From Rotaria sordida (taxonomy: Eukaryota; Rotifera; Eurotatoria; Philodinida; Philodinidae): a stretch of 64,000 nucleotides of DNA. The first letter of the stretch is position 1; the number at the start of each line of letters is the position of its first letter. The position numbers and the translations under genes are program-made. The notes below the pieces were generated by a model. The model was not told where the DNA came from. It saw only the letters and a program-made list of their open reading frames with translations, and did not search any database. Below are positions 12,824-25,900 of this stretch, one piece after another. The stretch covers positions 1-64,000 of the forward strand of contig CAJNOL010000215.1 of the NCBI GenBank assembly GCA_905250125.1, written 5' to 3'.

Positions 12824-14827
12824 ATGAGTTGTGAAGAAAAACCACGTTCTTCGTCCTTAACTGAATCATTACCATCTGATGATCGTGATTTATCAAGTTC
12901 CATAGTTCTTCGACATGTTAAAAATTTTAAACGACTTAAACCATTAAATTTTTCTTTATTACGTTGGAATCTTCTTTGGTTATTTGTTATAGTAGCCTTT
13001 TTTACATTACCTATTTGGCTTCGTTTTGCATCTCAATCATGTCAAGCTACATATTATACTATGTTATCAATATTAATTTGGTTAGATCTCGTTTGGTTCC
13101 TAGCATTAATATTTTCTATATATGCATTAATTAAATTAAAATATGGAATGTTAACTGATCATAAACAAACTTATCCAGCTGATGTATCATTAGTTCATTT
13201 ACTTATATTAACAATATATAATGATGAAATGGGTGTTATTTGTCGTACAGTTGATTCACTTGCTGAACAAACTGAATCTAAACGTATTGTATTAGTTATA
13301 GCATGGGAATCTCGAACACCAGATCGAGAAGAACGTACTGAAACTATACGTCAACGTTATTCTGATAAATTTTTTTCTATAATTTTTCCTGTTCATCCAT
13401 TTGGTCTTGAAAATGAAATAGCATCAAAAGCAGCTAATGCTAATTGGGGTGTAAGAGCAGCTATAGGTTATATAATGGAAGATGAAGAAAGAAAAAAAAA
13501 TATTCAACATGTTATGGTAACAACATGTGATGCTGATACATTATTTCATCGGAAATACTTTGAAGCTTTATCAGCTGATTATTTAAGGTGTGTTAAAACA
13601 AATGATCCTAGTGTACATCGTACAATATGGCAAGCACCACTTTTTTATAATTGGAATTTAGATCAAAATTCATTTCCAGTTCGTATAACAGGTCTTGTTC
13701 GTTCTTTAATGACAATGGGTTTACTTATTCCATATAATGTTAATCCAATGTCATGTTTTTCATTTTCATTAACACTTGCTGTACGTGGAGGTTATTGGCA
13801 TCCACAAATATTTATGGATGATGTTGGTTATTTATTAACAGTAATGATTGGTACACAAAGACGTATACGTATACGTCTTTTACCTGTTCCTGTTCGATCT
13901 GGACCAACATCTGGTCATTCATGGTTGAATGATGTTAAAGAATGGTATATTCAAGTACGCAGATGGGGCATTGGTATGAATATTTTTGCTTTCTTTTTTT
14001 TTTCATGAAACATGATCCGGGTTCGGCAGACACGTTAGAAATTGTTCACCAGTAGAATCCATTGGGTCCAAGTCCAACAAATTTCAATCGATCGGATCTG
14101 TGTCTAGATTCGAAAATTCTTGAACCTGATATGCTCCACTCACTAGAGGCATCCATCGTAATGTCTCATTACTATCTCCTTACATTTCTGAAGGATGAAG
14201 TAAAAGAATGCTGAAAAAGAAATGTATCCCAAAATATCTAGAATACAATAATTTTCCTGTGTTTAGCAAGAGTAGCTGTATTGTGTTTCATATTTTAATC
14301 TCGCAAGGATTATGTTAACAGTTTTTTTATATTTAATTTTTCTTTTAGGTACAGCGGATAATTTTCATTATTTTGTTGTTAAAATTCCAAATTTACCAAT
14401 ATTAGCTTCATGTATTTTTGCTATTGGTTATTTTCTTTATTATGGTGTTATACTTTGTAGTGCAAGTCTTTTTAATGTATCATCGGGATTTTTTCCATTA
14501 CTTTGTCCAAATTTCGAATTATTTTGGTTACCAAAACCATTTCAACCTTATCATTTACATCTATTAATTGCTGTTATTATACCTCAATTACTTTATGGTG
14601 CTTTATTTATTTTAGATGCTATTTGGTGTCGATGGACATTGAATGTAAAAGAAGATATTTTTATTCTTCGAAATATTCTTCATTGGATTTTAACACCATT
14701 TACATTAATTGCATTAAGTTTAGTTCAATTATGGTCTTATATTGTTTTAGCTATACAAGGAAAAAAAGCTTGTATTCATAAACTAGCTGCTAAAGCTACA
14801 TTAGCTCAAATAGAGAGTATTGCATGA
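12824..14827 (+). CDS. Membrane GT2-family glycosyltransferase
   Basis: Two exons, 12824-13973 and 14349-14827, give 542 residues. The first ATG of the frame is at 12824; the open frame begins slightly earlier but without an ATG. Residues about 50-103 hold two membrane helices and the last 150 residues several more. Between them is a processive-type GT-A domain: DAD at 236-238 (metal/UDP-sugar binding), MDD at 331-333 (catalytic base region) and QVRRW at 377-381, the Q/RxxRW acceptor-binding signature seen in cellulose, hyaluronan and chitin synthases. The splice falls just after this motif (WGIG). The substrate cannot be told; the overall layout looks more like bacterial or protist GT2 proteins than like animal chitin or hyaluronan synthases, so lateral origin is possible. 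AATAAA follows at 14887. Confidence 0.82.
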
Positions 14828-14886
14828 TGTTGTATTTATTTATATTTTTATATAATGAAAGCAAAAAAAAATTTTTTTTTTTTTTA

Positions 14887-14892
14887 AATAAA
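14887..14892 (+). terminator. Poly(A) signal of the GT2 gene
   Basis: AATAAA 60 bases past the stop codon, followed by a T-rich stretch. Confidence 0.6.
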
Positions 14893-15663
14893 GATTTTTT
14901 TTTTATTGATAGAATTTGAAGATTCTATTAGATATATTCTAGAATTCATTTTTTTTCTGAAATGTATATGAATTGTAAATTTCAAAGAAGACGTTTGTTT
15001 TTGAATAATCAATTAAGATTGAAAAAATTTACAATAGGCCAAGGATTTAAATAGACTTCATCAAGTCTACCTACTTGTATTTTTTGAGCAGAAAACGTAG
15101 GTATTTCCGTGTAAAACCAAGTATATTTGTGGCTGAAAGATGAGAAATTGTGATTACATTGTTAATTTTTTTTTTTGAGTTTATTCATCCGTTTCTTTAA
15201 GTTATTGTTCGCATTTTTTAATCGGTTATTATTATTATTATTATTATCATGGTACATAGATCGTTGACTGATTCTTATTATTTATTGATTAATATTTTAT
15301 ATTATTGTAAAATATCTGATGTTTGATATGTTCTCTTCTACTAATTTGTGAAACATATATATTTTCAAAACATTCCTAATTAAAATCAGATATGGTTTGT
15401 TTTTCTTTCTAAATGTGAAATGTTTGATTTAATTAACTTATTTCAATTACTATGATTTGTTTTTACTGATGAAAAATCGTACTGTTGACATTTTTTGTTA
15501 TAAATCTAAACGATATAAAACAAATGTTGAATTTTTATTTTTGAATTCAAATCGAATATTAATATTATTGATTTCTAAACTTTTCACTAATAAAAATAAT
15601 TTTCCAAAAAGCTTGAATTAAAACATATGAAAAGAAAAAGAAAAAAAATAATAATAATAACTG
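14893..15663. other. Convergent intergenic region
   Basis: Separates the 3' ends of the GT2 gene and the minus-strand PIN-like gene. It contains a short TTA/ATT run near 15228-15249 and no open frame of note. Confidence 0.5.
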
Positions 15664-16419
15664 TCATTCATATTGTATTGGTCGAATAGTTAGATGAAAA
15701 CCATTACTTGCCCAATGTTTATCTCTAATATGTTCTTCGAATGTAACTTGTTCTGCTACATTACGATTTTCTATTGTTTGTTGACATTCTGTACAATATT
15801 CATAATAAACATTAGGATGTTGAGTATCAAGATGATGAAGAAATTCTCCAAAACGATATAAAACTGATGATTCTAATCTTGTTTCGAATGGACATGGATG
15901 AAAAAGATGTTTTTTTGAAAAATTAATAACAACTTTATGATTTTCATTAGTTCTTTTATTTTCATTTTCATTTTGAAATCGTGTTATTTCTTTTATAAAT
16001 TGTTCAAATTCATTTGTACGTTCAAATGATCGTACTTGAATATGATCTCGTAATTGATCATTATTATTAATTAATTGTTGACATATATCTTCATATGCTG
16101 GATGATGTTCAACAATAAGAATAAAATCAGTATATAATTTATTAATTTGACCAAGTATATATGATATATTAAAATCAATACCAAATTCTGATGTTGGAAA
16201 AAAGAAAACACCATGATTACTTGCTTCAATACGTTTTAAACGACGAATCATACCGGGTTCATTATTTGAATAAAATAAAAATACATCACTATTCGATGGA
16301 AAATTATCCATAAATCGTGGATATAATGCAAAACTATTTAAACCATTGGCACAATCAATAAGAAAGGCTATTTTTGTTGAATATTGTTGAACAAATGTTG
16401 ATGGATATTTATTTGTCAT
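15664..16419 (-). CDS. PIN-like domain protein with a C-terminal C2H2-type zinc motif
   Basis: Intronless, 251 residues, read from the only ATG of the frame. Residues 17-110 follow the pattern of PIN-like (PIN_7/NYN-type) domains: a first strand ending in Asp22 (IAFLIDCANG), then FLFYSNNEP at 47-55, a glycine followed by Asp82 in GIDFNISYILGQ, and a hydrophobic strand FILIVE ending in Glu104 where nucleases often have Asp. After a charged linker, C209-x2-C212-x17-H230-x4-H235 forms a C2H2-like zinc-binding motif. PIN-like domains are commonly metal-dependent ribonucleases; the acidic residues kept here are compatible with activity, though the last one is Glu and followed by HHP rather than the usual D-x-G. 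Substrate, partners and pathway are unknown. It is transcribed divergently from the Notch-like gene 2 kb away. Confidence 0.55.
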   Translation of the reverse strand: MTNKYPSTFVQQYSTKIAFLIDCANGLNSFALYPRFMDNFPSNSDVFLFYSNNEPGMIRRLKRIEASNHGVFFFPTSEFGIDFNISYILGQINKLYTDFILIVEHHPAYEDICQQLINNNDQLRDHIQVRSFERTNEFEQFIKEITRFQNENENKRTNENHKVVINFSKKHLFHPCPFETRLESSVLYRFGEFLHHLDTQHPNVYYEYCTECQQTIENRNVAEQVTFEEHIRDKHWASNGFHLTIRPIQYE

Positions 16420-18466
16420 TTGTTTTTTATTAATATATAATAAAAATAAATACACAGAATATTTTTTTTTTTTGGATGTTTGTGTGTGTATTTAAGAATC
16501 TTACCCTGCGACTCAGCAAGTGTGTGTGTGTGTGTGTGTGTGTGTCTGCGCGTATGTCGGTATGCGGTGTGAGACAAGAGAACAACGAAAACACAATTGA
16601 CTTTATTTTTTTGTCATTGCACAATTCACATAAAAAATACACATGCAGCGTTCGGGTCTTTTTCTTGATGTTTTTATTTCGACGAATTCCGCTTTTTATT
16701 TCAAGGCCAAAATAAATGAGTCATCAGTTTTATTTTAACATGGATTGTAGAGAGTAAAGAATCATTTTGTAATCATGAAAAATAACTAAAAAATAAAATA
16801 TAAAATATCATTGAAAATGTTGATTAATATGTAATTTAAAATAAATTCAAAATTATTTGTCAATCAAAAGAAAAAAAAAAAATTCATTTATATTATATTG
16901 AAACTTAAGTTAATCACATAAATATGTATATATACATATTATCTTCATTTCTTTTTTTTTTGTTTCAATTTTTGTATATTCATTTATCGATTTATTTTTA
17001 AGTGTTTGTTATGTATCTATCCTTGAAGTGTGTTCTGCATTTGACTAAAGTATAAATTCATAAGAATAACTTTTTAACATTTTATCCATGATTTATTCTT
17101 TTTAATCCCTATTATTGATGTCCATTATCACGTATTCATATAAGTACAATATATTACGGGAAAGTAATTTGTTATCTTATGAATTCATCATGAATGATCG
17201 TATACAATAAGAAAATGAAATATCATATTTTGAAATATTGTTGAATTAATGAATGTTGACGGTAAACCAATTAGTTATGTATGAATTCTCTTCATTATAA
17301 ATATCTATATGCAAATATATATATATATATTGTATGATATACATATGTTACTTTTCTTTTTTTTTTTTTTTAATTAATTTGAATCATTCAAATTTATAGA
17401 AACTTTTGAAATATTGATTATTATGATTAAACAAAGTCAAGAAACAAATTGAGTGTATTAAATTAATTTTTGTACATTTTGTAAGTTTTTTTTCGAAATA
17501 GAAAACAACTTTTAGTCTTATTGATAAACAAAAAAAAAAAACAAAATGATTCTATCATAAATCAGATAGTTTCAAATTAAGTTTTATCATAAATTTTTTA
17601 TGATATAATTGTTATTTTATTATATTTTTCCATGTCGAATCATTATTCATTTTCATCGCTATCGGGATTATTCATTAACATTTATTTGATGTGTAACACA
17701 TGAAATTATTTGTCGTTCATAATGAATATTACTCAATAAGAATATTCTATTTATGAAATTAGTTCATTAAAGTTTATTTTATTTTTCTTTTTTAACAAAA
17801 AAAAATGTGTAACTATTTGACAATAAAAACAAAAAAATATCCTGTGATCTTTATCACCTATTTGATTAACAAATATTTTTCACGTTCGTTGTCTAGTCTA
17901 AATAAATTTCCGGTACTTATTTTTAATGGTCATGGTTAAAAATAAAAAAGATTTATTTATTTATTTTGTCAAAATAATTCTCTATTGAACTGCATAACCA
18001 ATTGATATAAAATATAATAGCTTTTGTTATGGTTAGTCATATGGATCAATTGATATAAACAACATTGTTATCGATTTAGCTAACATAATGATGAGTTGAT
18101 GATTGAATGAATTAAACCCTTAGGCGGTTCTTTTTCTAAATGGTCTTATAACAATTGAGTAATCGATACGGTTGAATCTATTTTTATGGACATTCCATTT
18201 TCGATCATTCTTCATCGTTCAAATGATCACTCATGACTTCTTCGTTTCGTCTTTTTTTTTTTCACACGACGATGACGACGAAAAGGAAAAAAAGAATGAA
18301 TGAATACACTAATTTCATATGGTCAACCAATAGGTGCGAGAGAGTGACAGAGAGAGAGAGAATCGACGCGTCATTCATATATATATATAAATTGAAACTT
18401 GTTAAAAATTAGGCTCATTTTATTTGTCCGTAACGTCTGCTGTCTATAAAACACATAAAAACGACA
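16420..18466. other. Divergent intergenic region between PIN-like gene and Notch gene
   Basis: AT-rich. It includes a TG microsatellite (16521-16546) close to the start of the PIN-like gene, an AT run near 17317-17329, and a TATATATA stretch at about 18379-18390, some 80 bases upstream of the Notch start codon, that could serve as TATA element. No extra gene recognised. Confidence 0.45.
16521..16546. repeat. (TG)n microsatellite
   Basis: Thirteen consecutive TG units about 100 bases upstream of the start codon of the minus-strand gene, hence within its probable 5' region. Confidence 0.9.
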
Positions 18467-21400
18467 ATGATCATTATCATGTGGTTTGTTCTTATAGCCA
18501 CTTTAATTTTATTTCGTAAGTATTTAAATTTTTAAATTTAACAAAAGAAAAAATTTTCTTCTCTGATAATTTTTAGCTTTTACTAATTCTTTTCATATAT
18601 CAAATCTTTGTCAAAATAAATGTTTAAATAATGGTACATGTATAATAAATTCTGAAGATAAACGTGAATCATGTTTATGTTCAAAAGCATTTTCTGGTGA
18701 TCGTTGTCAAATAAATATTGATGAATGTTCAAGTTCACCTTGTCGTTATGGTGGTTTATGTATAGATGGTCTTGGTGAATTTATATGTTCATGTCCAGAG
18801 GGTAAAAAAAGACTTTTCTTTCTTTCAATTATTTTCATTATTCGATAAGATGTGCACATCCGGATGTCATCCTATTCACATGTAGACAATAGAATGTACA
18901 TATAATATATGTTAAGGTTTCATTACACTTGACAAACGTTTTCTTTTTCTCACACACAATCGGATGAGTGATTTGCAATTCTCTATTGAATTGAATACAC
19001 ATATATATATATATATATAAAAGAGATGTATATGTACATTTGTTGTTATACTTGAAATCAATAAGTACTCTATGAATGTTCAAATGAGAGTGAAACAAAT
19101 AATTCAGATGATATTTGAGAATTTTTGAAATGAAGTGGAACAAATAGGCACGCGTATTATTAACACATGGAAATATTTCTTCCCATAATTATTCTATATA
19201 AATGTATAAGATAAAGATCAATATCTCACACGTATTTATTTGATTGAAAACAAAAAGAGCATCATACCTAAAGTTAGCGGTGTGCGTGTCGTCGGTTTAA
19301 AGTAGCGGTATATCAAAGAAGATGCACATGTCTGTGATGAGATCGTAATCTCACGGTTTATTCCCACCGTATGTTTTTCTTTTTTATTCTTCTTTTTCTA
19401 TCAAGTCTTTGCGATATCCTGTTTTTATTTTTTTGTCTATCGGCAATAATAATAGATTTGTTTTTATTTTTGTATATAATTAAATAAAATCTTATACATA
19501 TACTTTTATCTTTTATTCAGGATATGAAGGACGTTTTTGTGAAATTCCAATTGATCCATGTCAAAATAATCCATGTGAAAATCAAGGCACTTGTATACGT
19601 ACAATATATAATAATAATTTTCGTTGTGTTTGTCCAACAAATTATTCAGGTCGTTTATGTCAAATATTAATAAAAAATTTTTGTTCATCATCACCATGTT
19701 TATTAAATGCGACATGTGAAAATTTACCTCATGGTTATCGTTGTTATTGTTCATCGGATAATGATGATTTATGTGATAAAAGTAAAATAAAAAATATAAC
19801 TTGTTCAATATCATCATTAAATAATACAAATCAATGTATATATGGTACATGTCTTAATGGAAAATGTAATTGTTTTCCTGGATGGACAGGAGATTTTTGT
19901 TCTGAAGATATTAATGAATGTAAAATGAATCCATGTAATAACCTAGAAACATGTTATGTAAGTATTGTACAAGTTAAAATTTGTAGACAATTTTTCAACA
20001 ATACCTCAAAATTTATCCCGTGAAAAGTGACGAGGGCTAACCCTTTCCACATTGAAATTTATGGTTATGGATGATTAATAGCCGATTATATATGTTGTCA
20101 TTGATTGTAGAGATTGAACCAATAATCTGTCATTGGAGAAGAAAACACGGCATGAAGAGCTTCTTCCGATGTTTCCTCCTAATTTCAATGATACTTTTTT
20201 CCTATAGACACTACATGGTGTTCTAATAAGAAATGTAAAAGGCTTTGAATTCTTATTAAGATATGAATAACCTATTGAATTTTTATTCAGACGGGTCTAG
20301 TTATTCGGAAAACTCATTTTCAAACTTTTATCTGAAACTTTATGCGAACAGAGAATTCAACTAGAATAGTTTCCATTAAAAAACTCACAAATTGTCAACA
20401 AAGTCTCATCGATATATGAGGTTATCCAAAAAAATGCACATTGTATAAACTATCCATGTAACAGTCTATATCTTGAAAGTCTTATAGGTGGGAAAGACTT
20501 TGTTCAAAATTTGTAAATTTTTCTTTTATGGAAGTTAGTCTTATAGAGTTCTCTATGTGTAAAGTTTCAAGTAAAACTTCGATAGCTTAGTAAAAGTTCA
20601 ATAGAAATCGGAATCTTTTTACGGTGTTTATTTGAGCACTATATAGTATCTATAGGCAAAAAAAATCATTGAAATCAAAAGAGGATATTTCTGTAAACCT
20701 TCTATGATAAGAGATTGTAATTTTGCAAAGCAAAATATTCGTATTCATGACTATAGAAGAAAAGATATACCTTCATTTCGTTGGTATCGAAATCAATCAT
20801 ATGATACTCTTTGTAATTGAATATTTTGTTTTTTTGTGTTATATATTTTAGAATACTCCAGGTTCGTATATATGTTCATGTCCACCAGGAACAACAAATA
20901 AAAATTGTCAAAATATTCAATGTATCGAATCATCCTGTTTAAATGGAGGCATATGTGCTCGAAAAGATAATGGTAAAACAAGTTCATTGAACATATTTAT
21001 TTGTCAAAAAAAAACAAACTCATATAATAATTTTAGGTATTTCATTTTGTCAATGTCCAGCAAATTTCTATGGTCATCATTGTGAACTTCTCGTTGTAAA
21101 TACTCGTCATAATCAAGCAACAATTGATACATGTTTAATAAATAATTGTTCATTAAAACGAAATAATAATCGATGTGATCATGAATGTAATTTTGCACAA
21201 TGTCAATTTGATAATTATGAATGTACATTAAAACGTGATCCATGGGATTTATGTCCAATAGAAGATTGTTGGCGTTTATTTCGTAATGGAGAATGTGATG
21301 AAAAATGTAATATAAAAGAATGTTTATTAGATGGTTTTGATTGTGATCGACAATTATTAACATGCAAGTAAGTTGAATAATTAAATGATTATATTTAATA

Positions 21401-24400
21401 ACACTAATTTGTTTTTTAGTGTAAGTTATTGTCAATCGAAAATATTAAATGGTATATGTGATCATGAATGTAATAAAATTGGTTGTGATTATGATCGTGA
21501 TGATTGTTTACCAATACAAAATGATGGTTTATTAGGAACCATTATATTACAACTTGAAATAAATAAAGAAATATTTGAAAAACGAAAAGAATTATTTCTT
21601 CAAAGATTTAGTAAGAGAAAATAATATCGATGTACGAATTCTTATTTATTTTTAATTTAAGGTTCAATATTAAATAGTCCAGTGAAAATTTCATTAAATA
21701 AAGATGGAAGTGAATTAATCCTACCTTGGTATAAAGATGGTAATGATAAAACAAAACCTATTGGGTATGTACTGTTTTTTGTTAAGACATTTCGCCATTT
21801 AAATTCTATGAAATTTTCAATGGTATACCATAGCGTTTTGCAGATTGAGTTCGATGGTTTCGAGCAACTGGAATCATTAAATCTATATTGAGAAATCTTC
21901 ATTTGTTTTGTTGTTGAGATTAAAGATTTCAGTATATATGAATAATATTGAAATACATTGTATCTTTAATATCGAAAATTGAATATTTCTCAAAATACGT
22001 TTAAAATTTTTGTATTGAACGGTTTTAGTTCCATGTGGTATTTCGGAATTGCCGAACTCTATTTTCAGAAGATATTCAACAAACAAATGTCAAAAAATAG
22101 CTCATTCGACAAAGGAAAATTCTCTGTTGACCTTCATTTCATATACGTGTTATGTGAAAGAACATGTCAGGATTAGGATGTCCTTCGTTTTTTTTTTATT
22201 GTTACTTTTTATGAGGAGAAAAGTTCAATGTCTCGACATATTGAAAAAAAAAAGATTCTGTCGTGCACTCTGCCCAGATATGTTATTTCAAACAAAAAAA
22301 AAAGAAGTAATTGGCTACAATGAAACTTTTTCGAGAATTCTAAGATGCGCGAGCTTTATTTTAAATAGCATATTTTTTCAAGTGGTTAGTGCAGAAATTA
22401 TCAATAGTTTTTCTAAAAACTTACGGTCCTAAAATAAGAAATATCGTTTATGAACGATCAAACCTCTGACTGTTTTCTATAATTCTAATGAAAAAGTTGA
22501 CTAATCTTGTGTGAGAAAGTTTAAACTTAGAAAGTGAAAAAAACTAAATTCTTATGTTTTGAAAATTTTTAGTATAAAAATTTATATAACAATATTAAAA
22601 ACATGTAATTCATCTATATCATCAAATTGTCAATTTGATAATGTACGTCAATCTGTTGATTATCTTGGTGCATTACAACAAAATGGTGAATTAGCTCAAC
22701 GTCTTCAAATGCCAATATCTGATATAAATATTCTTCCTGATAATGTACAACAAATAAATGATAAATCAAAATATGTGTATATATCTATTATTATACCATG
22801 TTTTCTTGTATTAACTATTCTTGTTGGTTATGGTTTAATACAACGTCCAAAACGTTTTATAAAAGCACCTGTTTGGTTTCCATCAATATTTATTGATGAA
22901 AATAAACGTGAATTATCATGGATAAATCGTACAAAAACAAAAAATACAAATTATGAATTAACAAATAATAAACGACAAAAAATTGAACATAATTCATTAT
23001 CACCTGATTGTGAAATAATACCAACAAATACATTAAATATACCAGGTGGTCCAAATGGTGATATAAATGTATTAGAATTAGAAATATCACGTCGTGATCC
23101 ATATGGAAAATATGAAGCTGATGAAGAAACAAATTTAAATTTATATATTAATCATGGTGCTGATATACATTGTCGTTTAGGTACAAATCAAGAAACATTA
23201 TTACATTTAGCATGTCGTCGTCGTCGTTTAACAGCTGTACGAGTTTTAATAGCACATGGTTGTGATCCAAATGTACGTGATATATATGGTGCTACACCAT
23301 TATTACGTGCTGTATCAGCTAAAGCATTTGATATTGTACAATTTTTCTTAACAAATGCAAATATATTAAAATTAGATATTAATGCAAGTACATATATATA
23401 TGAAAGAGATAATGAAGAATTACCTGGTGATAATCCATTACGTAAAGCAATACGAGCACATTATAATGATATAGCTGAATGTTTATTAATAGCAGGTGCT
23501 GATGTTGATGCAACTGATCGTTGTGATGCATCAGTTGGTGGAAATGAAACACGTATTGGTAAGATAAATAAATTTAAAAGATAACACATGTTTCAGAAGA
23601 TATTGCATTACATCTCAGTGAATTTTGTTTTCTCATAGAAAAGAAAAAAACTTTTTTATAGCTAAAGATGGAGAATTTGGAGAGCTACAAAATTGTTGAG
23701 TTTGTTGCTCAAACAACTTGATTTTGTCAGCGCAAAATTTAGAAGAAGAAGAAGAAGAACGTCTACTTAGTTGTTTAACAACGACAGAGAAGAAAAAAAA
23801 ACCTCATGATAAGTTTTTAAGAAAGGTTCTAGTGAATTTTTAACTATTTCACAAAATTCCTCTAAGAATTATGCATGTTTAAGAATCTTAGAAAAAATAC
23901 ATATTTGGAAGAAACAATTTTGAAGTAAAAAATAGATGCAGAAGCATCAGAAAAAAGCCCTTTTCTGATAGATCTGTCCGATTGTTGTTAACTAATGCGA
24001 AACACCATAAATATTTTCATGGTTCAATGTAATATTTATACTATTTTGTTTAGAATTAAATTTTGCATCCGATAGCATAGAAATACATATTTTATAGAGC
24101 ACGTCTGGCTTTCAAAAACATGATTTCTCAAAGTGGGATCAAAATTACGAACAGTCGCATTCTTGTAAATACTAGTCTCAGGAAATTTGAAAAGATTATT
24201 AAAGCATAAAATTCTCTATCTATTAATATTAAGTAATTTACTTCTGACATCGGCTTCGATGAGTAAAGGCGTTACAGAGATCGATAAATGTCAATAGAGA
24301 ATAGGAAATTGCAGTGAAACAAGCGACGAGGGATGGTCTCCAAGTGTGACGTGCTGATTAAGATGATATTTTGCCCATAAGTAGGTCTCAATGAGATTAG

Positions 24401-25604
24401 AAGAAGTCTAAAAGACATCGTCACCACATGCTATCATTCTTGACTTACGATTCTATCTCAGACGAAACATATTAAATAATCTAGTTATAAAATTTTGCGC
24501 ATCGATAGATCTTATGGTGGTTTGAATGCCCTAAAAATTTCAACAGAAAATACAGGAAAACGGTTGCTAGTCAAGAAGAACAATGTATGGACACGAACCG
24601 TTTAAGACTTCTTCTAGTCTCACCGAGACCTACTCTTGTAAATAGATGTGAATCTTTTAAATTCCTTATCTTTTAGCATATAAAGGGTACTTTTTATGCA
24701 TAGGACGTAATAGAAAAAAAAGGTGTCAAGATTTAGTAGAATTTTTTTTTAGGACACTTATTATAAACGAATTGAGAATTATAATAAATAAAACTTTTGT
24801 TTTTTTCTTGCAGGTCGAACAGCTTTACATTATGCAGCTGTTGAAGATAATATGAATGGTGCTTTATTATTATTAAAACATGGAGGTAATATTGAAGCAC
24901 AAGATGAACATGTATGTATTTCTTTTGCGAAGTTTTTTGTTTGTCAATGTTTGATTATTATAAATTTATTTAGCTTGAAACACCATTATTTAAAGCAGCA
25001 TATAATTTATCATTTGCAACATGGGAAGTTTTAATATGTCGTGGTGCAAAAAGTCAAATAGCAAATGAAGATGGTTATACACCAAAATCTATAGCAATGA
25101 AACAAATTGGTGCTGGACCATTTCGTTTTGGACCTGATAGTGATGAAGTATTAAATAATATTAAACCAAAATCAGATGCTGAAAAACATTTTATACAATG
25201 GTTAAAAAATGAATGTCCACCTAATTGTCGTAAGTTTTTTTTATTTTCATTGATTTTATTTTTTTGTCTTTTGAATTGATTTTATAGATCTTGAATCAAT
25301 AAATCCAAAAAAAGAAACAATAAGAAAAAAAAATATTATAAAAAAGAAAACAAATTTTATTCATCATTATCCTCAAACAACACAAATTCTTAATAATAAT
25401 TCACATCCACCTCCAGTACTACCACCACCACCACCATATACTATGACAAATTGTTATCAGCAACCATTTTATAGTCAATATTCTATTCCAACATCTTATT
25501 CACATGTTGAACATTTTCAACCATCACCACCACCATCATCACAATGTGAAATAGCTGATCAAGAATTATACTTTCAATTATCATATCCATCATTTAGTTT
25601 ATAA
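18467..25604 (+). CDS. Notch: Notch receptor, compact form
   Basis: Eleven exons (18467-18515, 18577-18801, 19521-19957, 20852-20972, 21037-21367, 21420-21610, 21662-21764, 22573-23558, 24814-24911, 24974-25229, 25288-25604) join in phase to 1037 residues. Order: signal peptide (MIIIMWFVLIATLIL); seven EGF repeats, of which the second and sixth have calcium-binding-type starts (IDECSSSPC, INECKMNPC); three Lin-12/Notch repeats (about 310-420); a NOD-like segment with NODP-like SVDYLGALQQNG at 513-524; a membrane helix at about 553-575 ending GYGLIQRPKR, comparable to the gamma-secretase site region; the RAM motif APVWFPSIF (W587); KRQK; ankyrin repeats at about 665-930 (ETLLHLACRRRRLTAVRVLI, GRTALHYAAVEDN); and a Pro/Tyr/Ser-rich tail. 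Human Notch1 has 36 EGF repeats, so the ectodomain is drastically shortened. No clear furin RxxR site or PEST region was seen. AATAAA at 25690. Confidence 0.9.
24379..24634. repeat. Inverted repeat in a Notch intron
   Basis: Within the 1255-nt intron before the last ankyrin exons, 24379-24415 (GTAGGTCTCAATGAGATTAG start) is an imperfect reverse complement of 24602-24634. The loop is about 190 bases. Probably a small foldback insertion that explains why this intron is long. Confidence 0.5.
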
Positions 25605-25900
25605 TTTGTTTGTTTGTTTGTTTTTTTTTGTTTTGTTTTCTTTACTACTCTCTCCCGTGTCCCGGTGATTGTATCATTGTATAATATTAAATAAAGCAAT
25701 TCTATTTAAACAAATAAAAAAAAATCATATCGAAGATCATATTACAAATATTTATTTCTTTTCTGTTATTTGATATCTAGTATTCTTATCAATTAAATTC
25801 ATGTATATTATCAATAGTAAGAATAAGAATACATATACATATAAAGAATGATAATATCAACTACTTTTTGCCTTTAAGTATATATATATATATAGATAAT
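25605..25900. other. Short spacer between Notch and the GPCR
   Basis: Holds the Notch 3' UTR with AATAAA at 25690-25695 and a TATATATATATATATAG run ending a few bases before the GPCR start codon. That run also creates an AG seven bases upstream of the ATG. Confidence 0.6.

Noticed and set aside
14503..14781. 92-codon + strand ORF
   Set aside because: Shadow of the second exon of the GT2 gene in another frame.
19506..21435. Minus-strand ORFs rich in His, Asn, Tyr and Leu
   Set aside because: They lie opposite the EGF and LNR exons of Notch; the A/T-ending codon bias of the sense strand keeps the antisense frame open.
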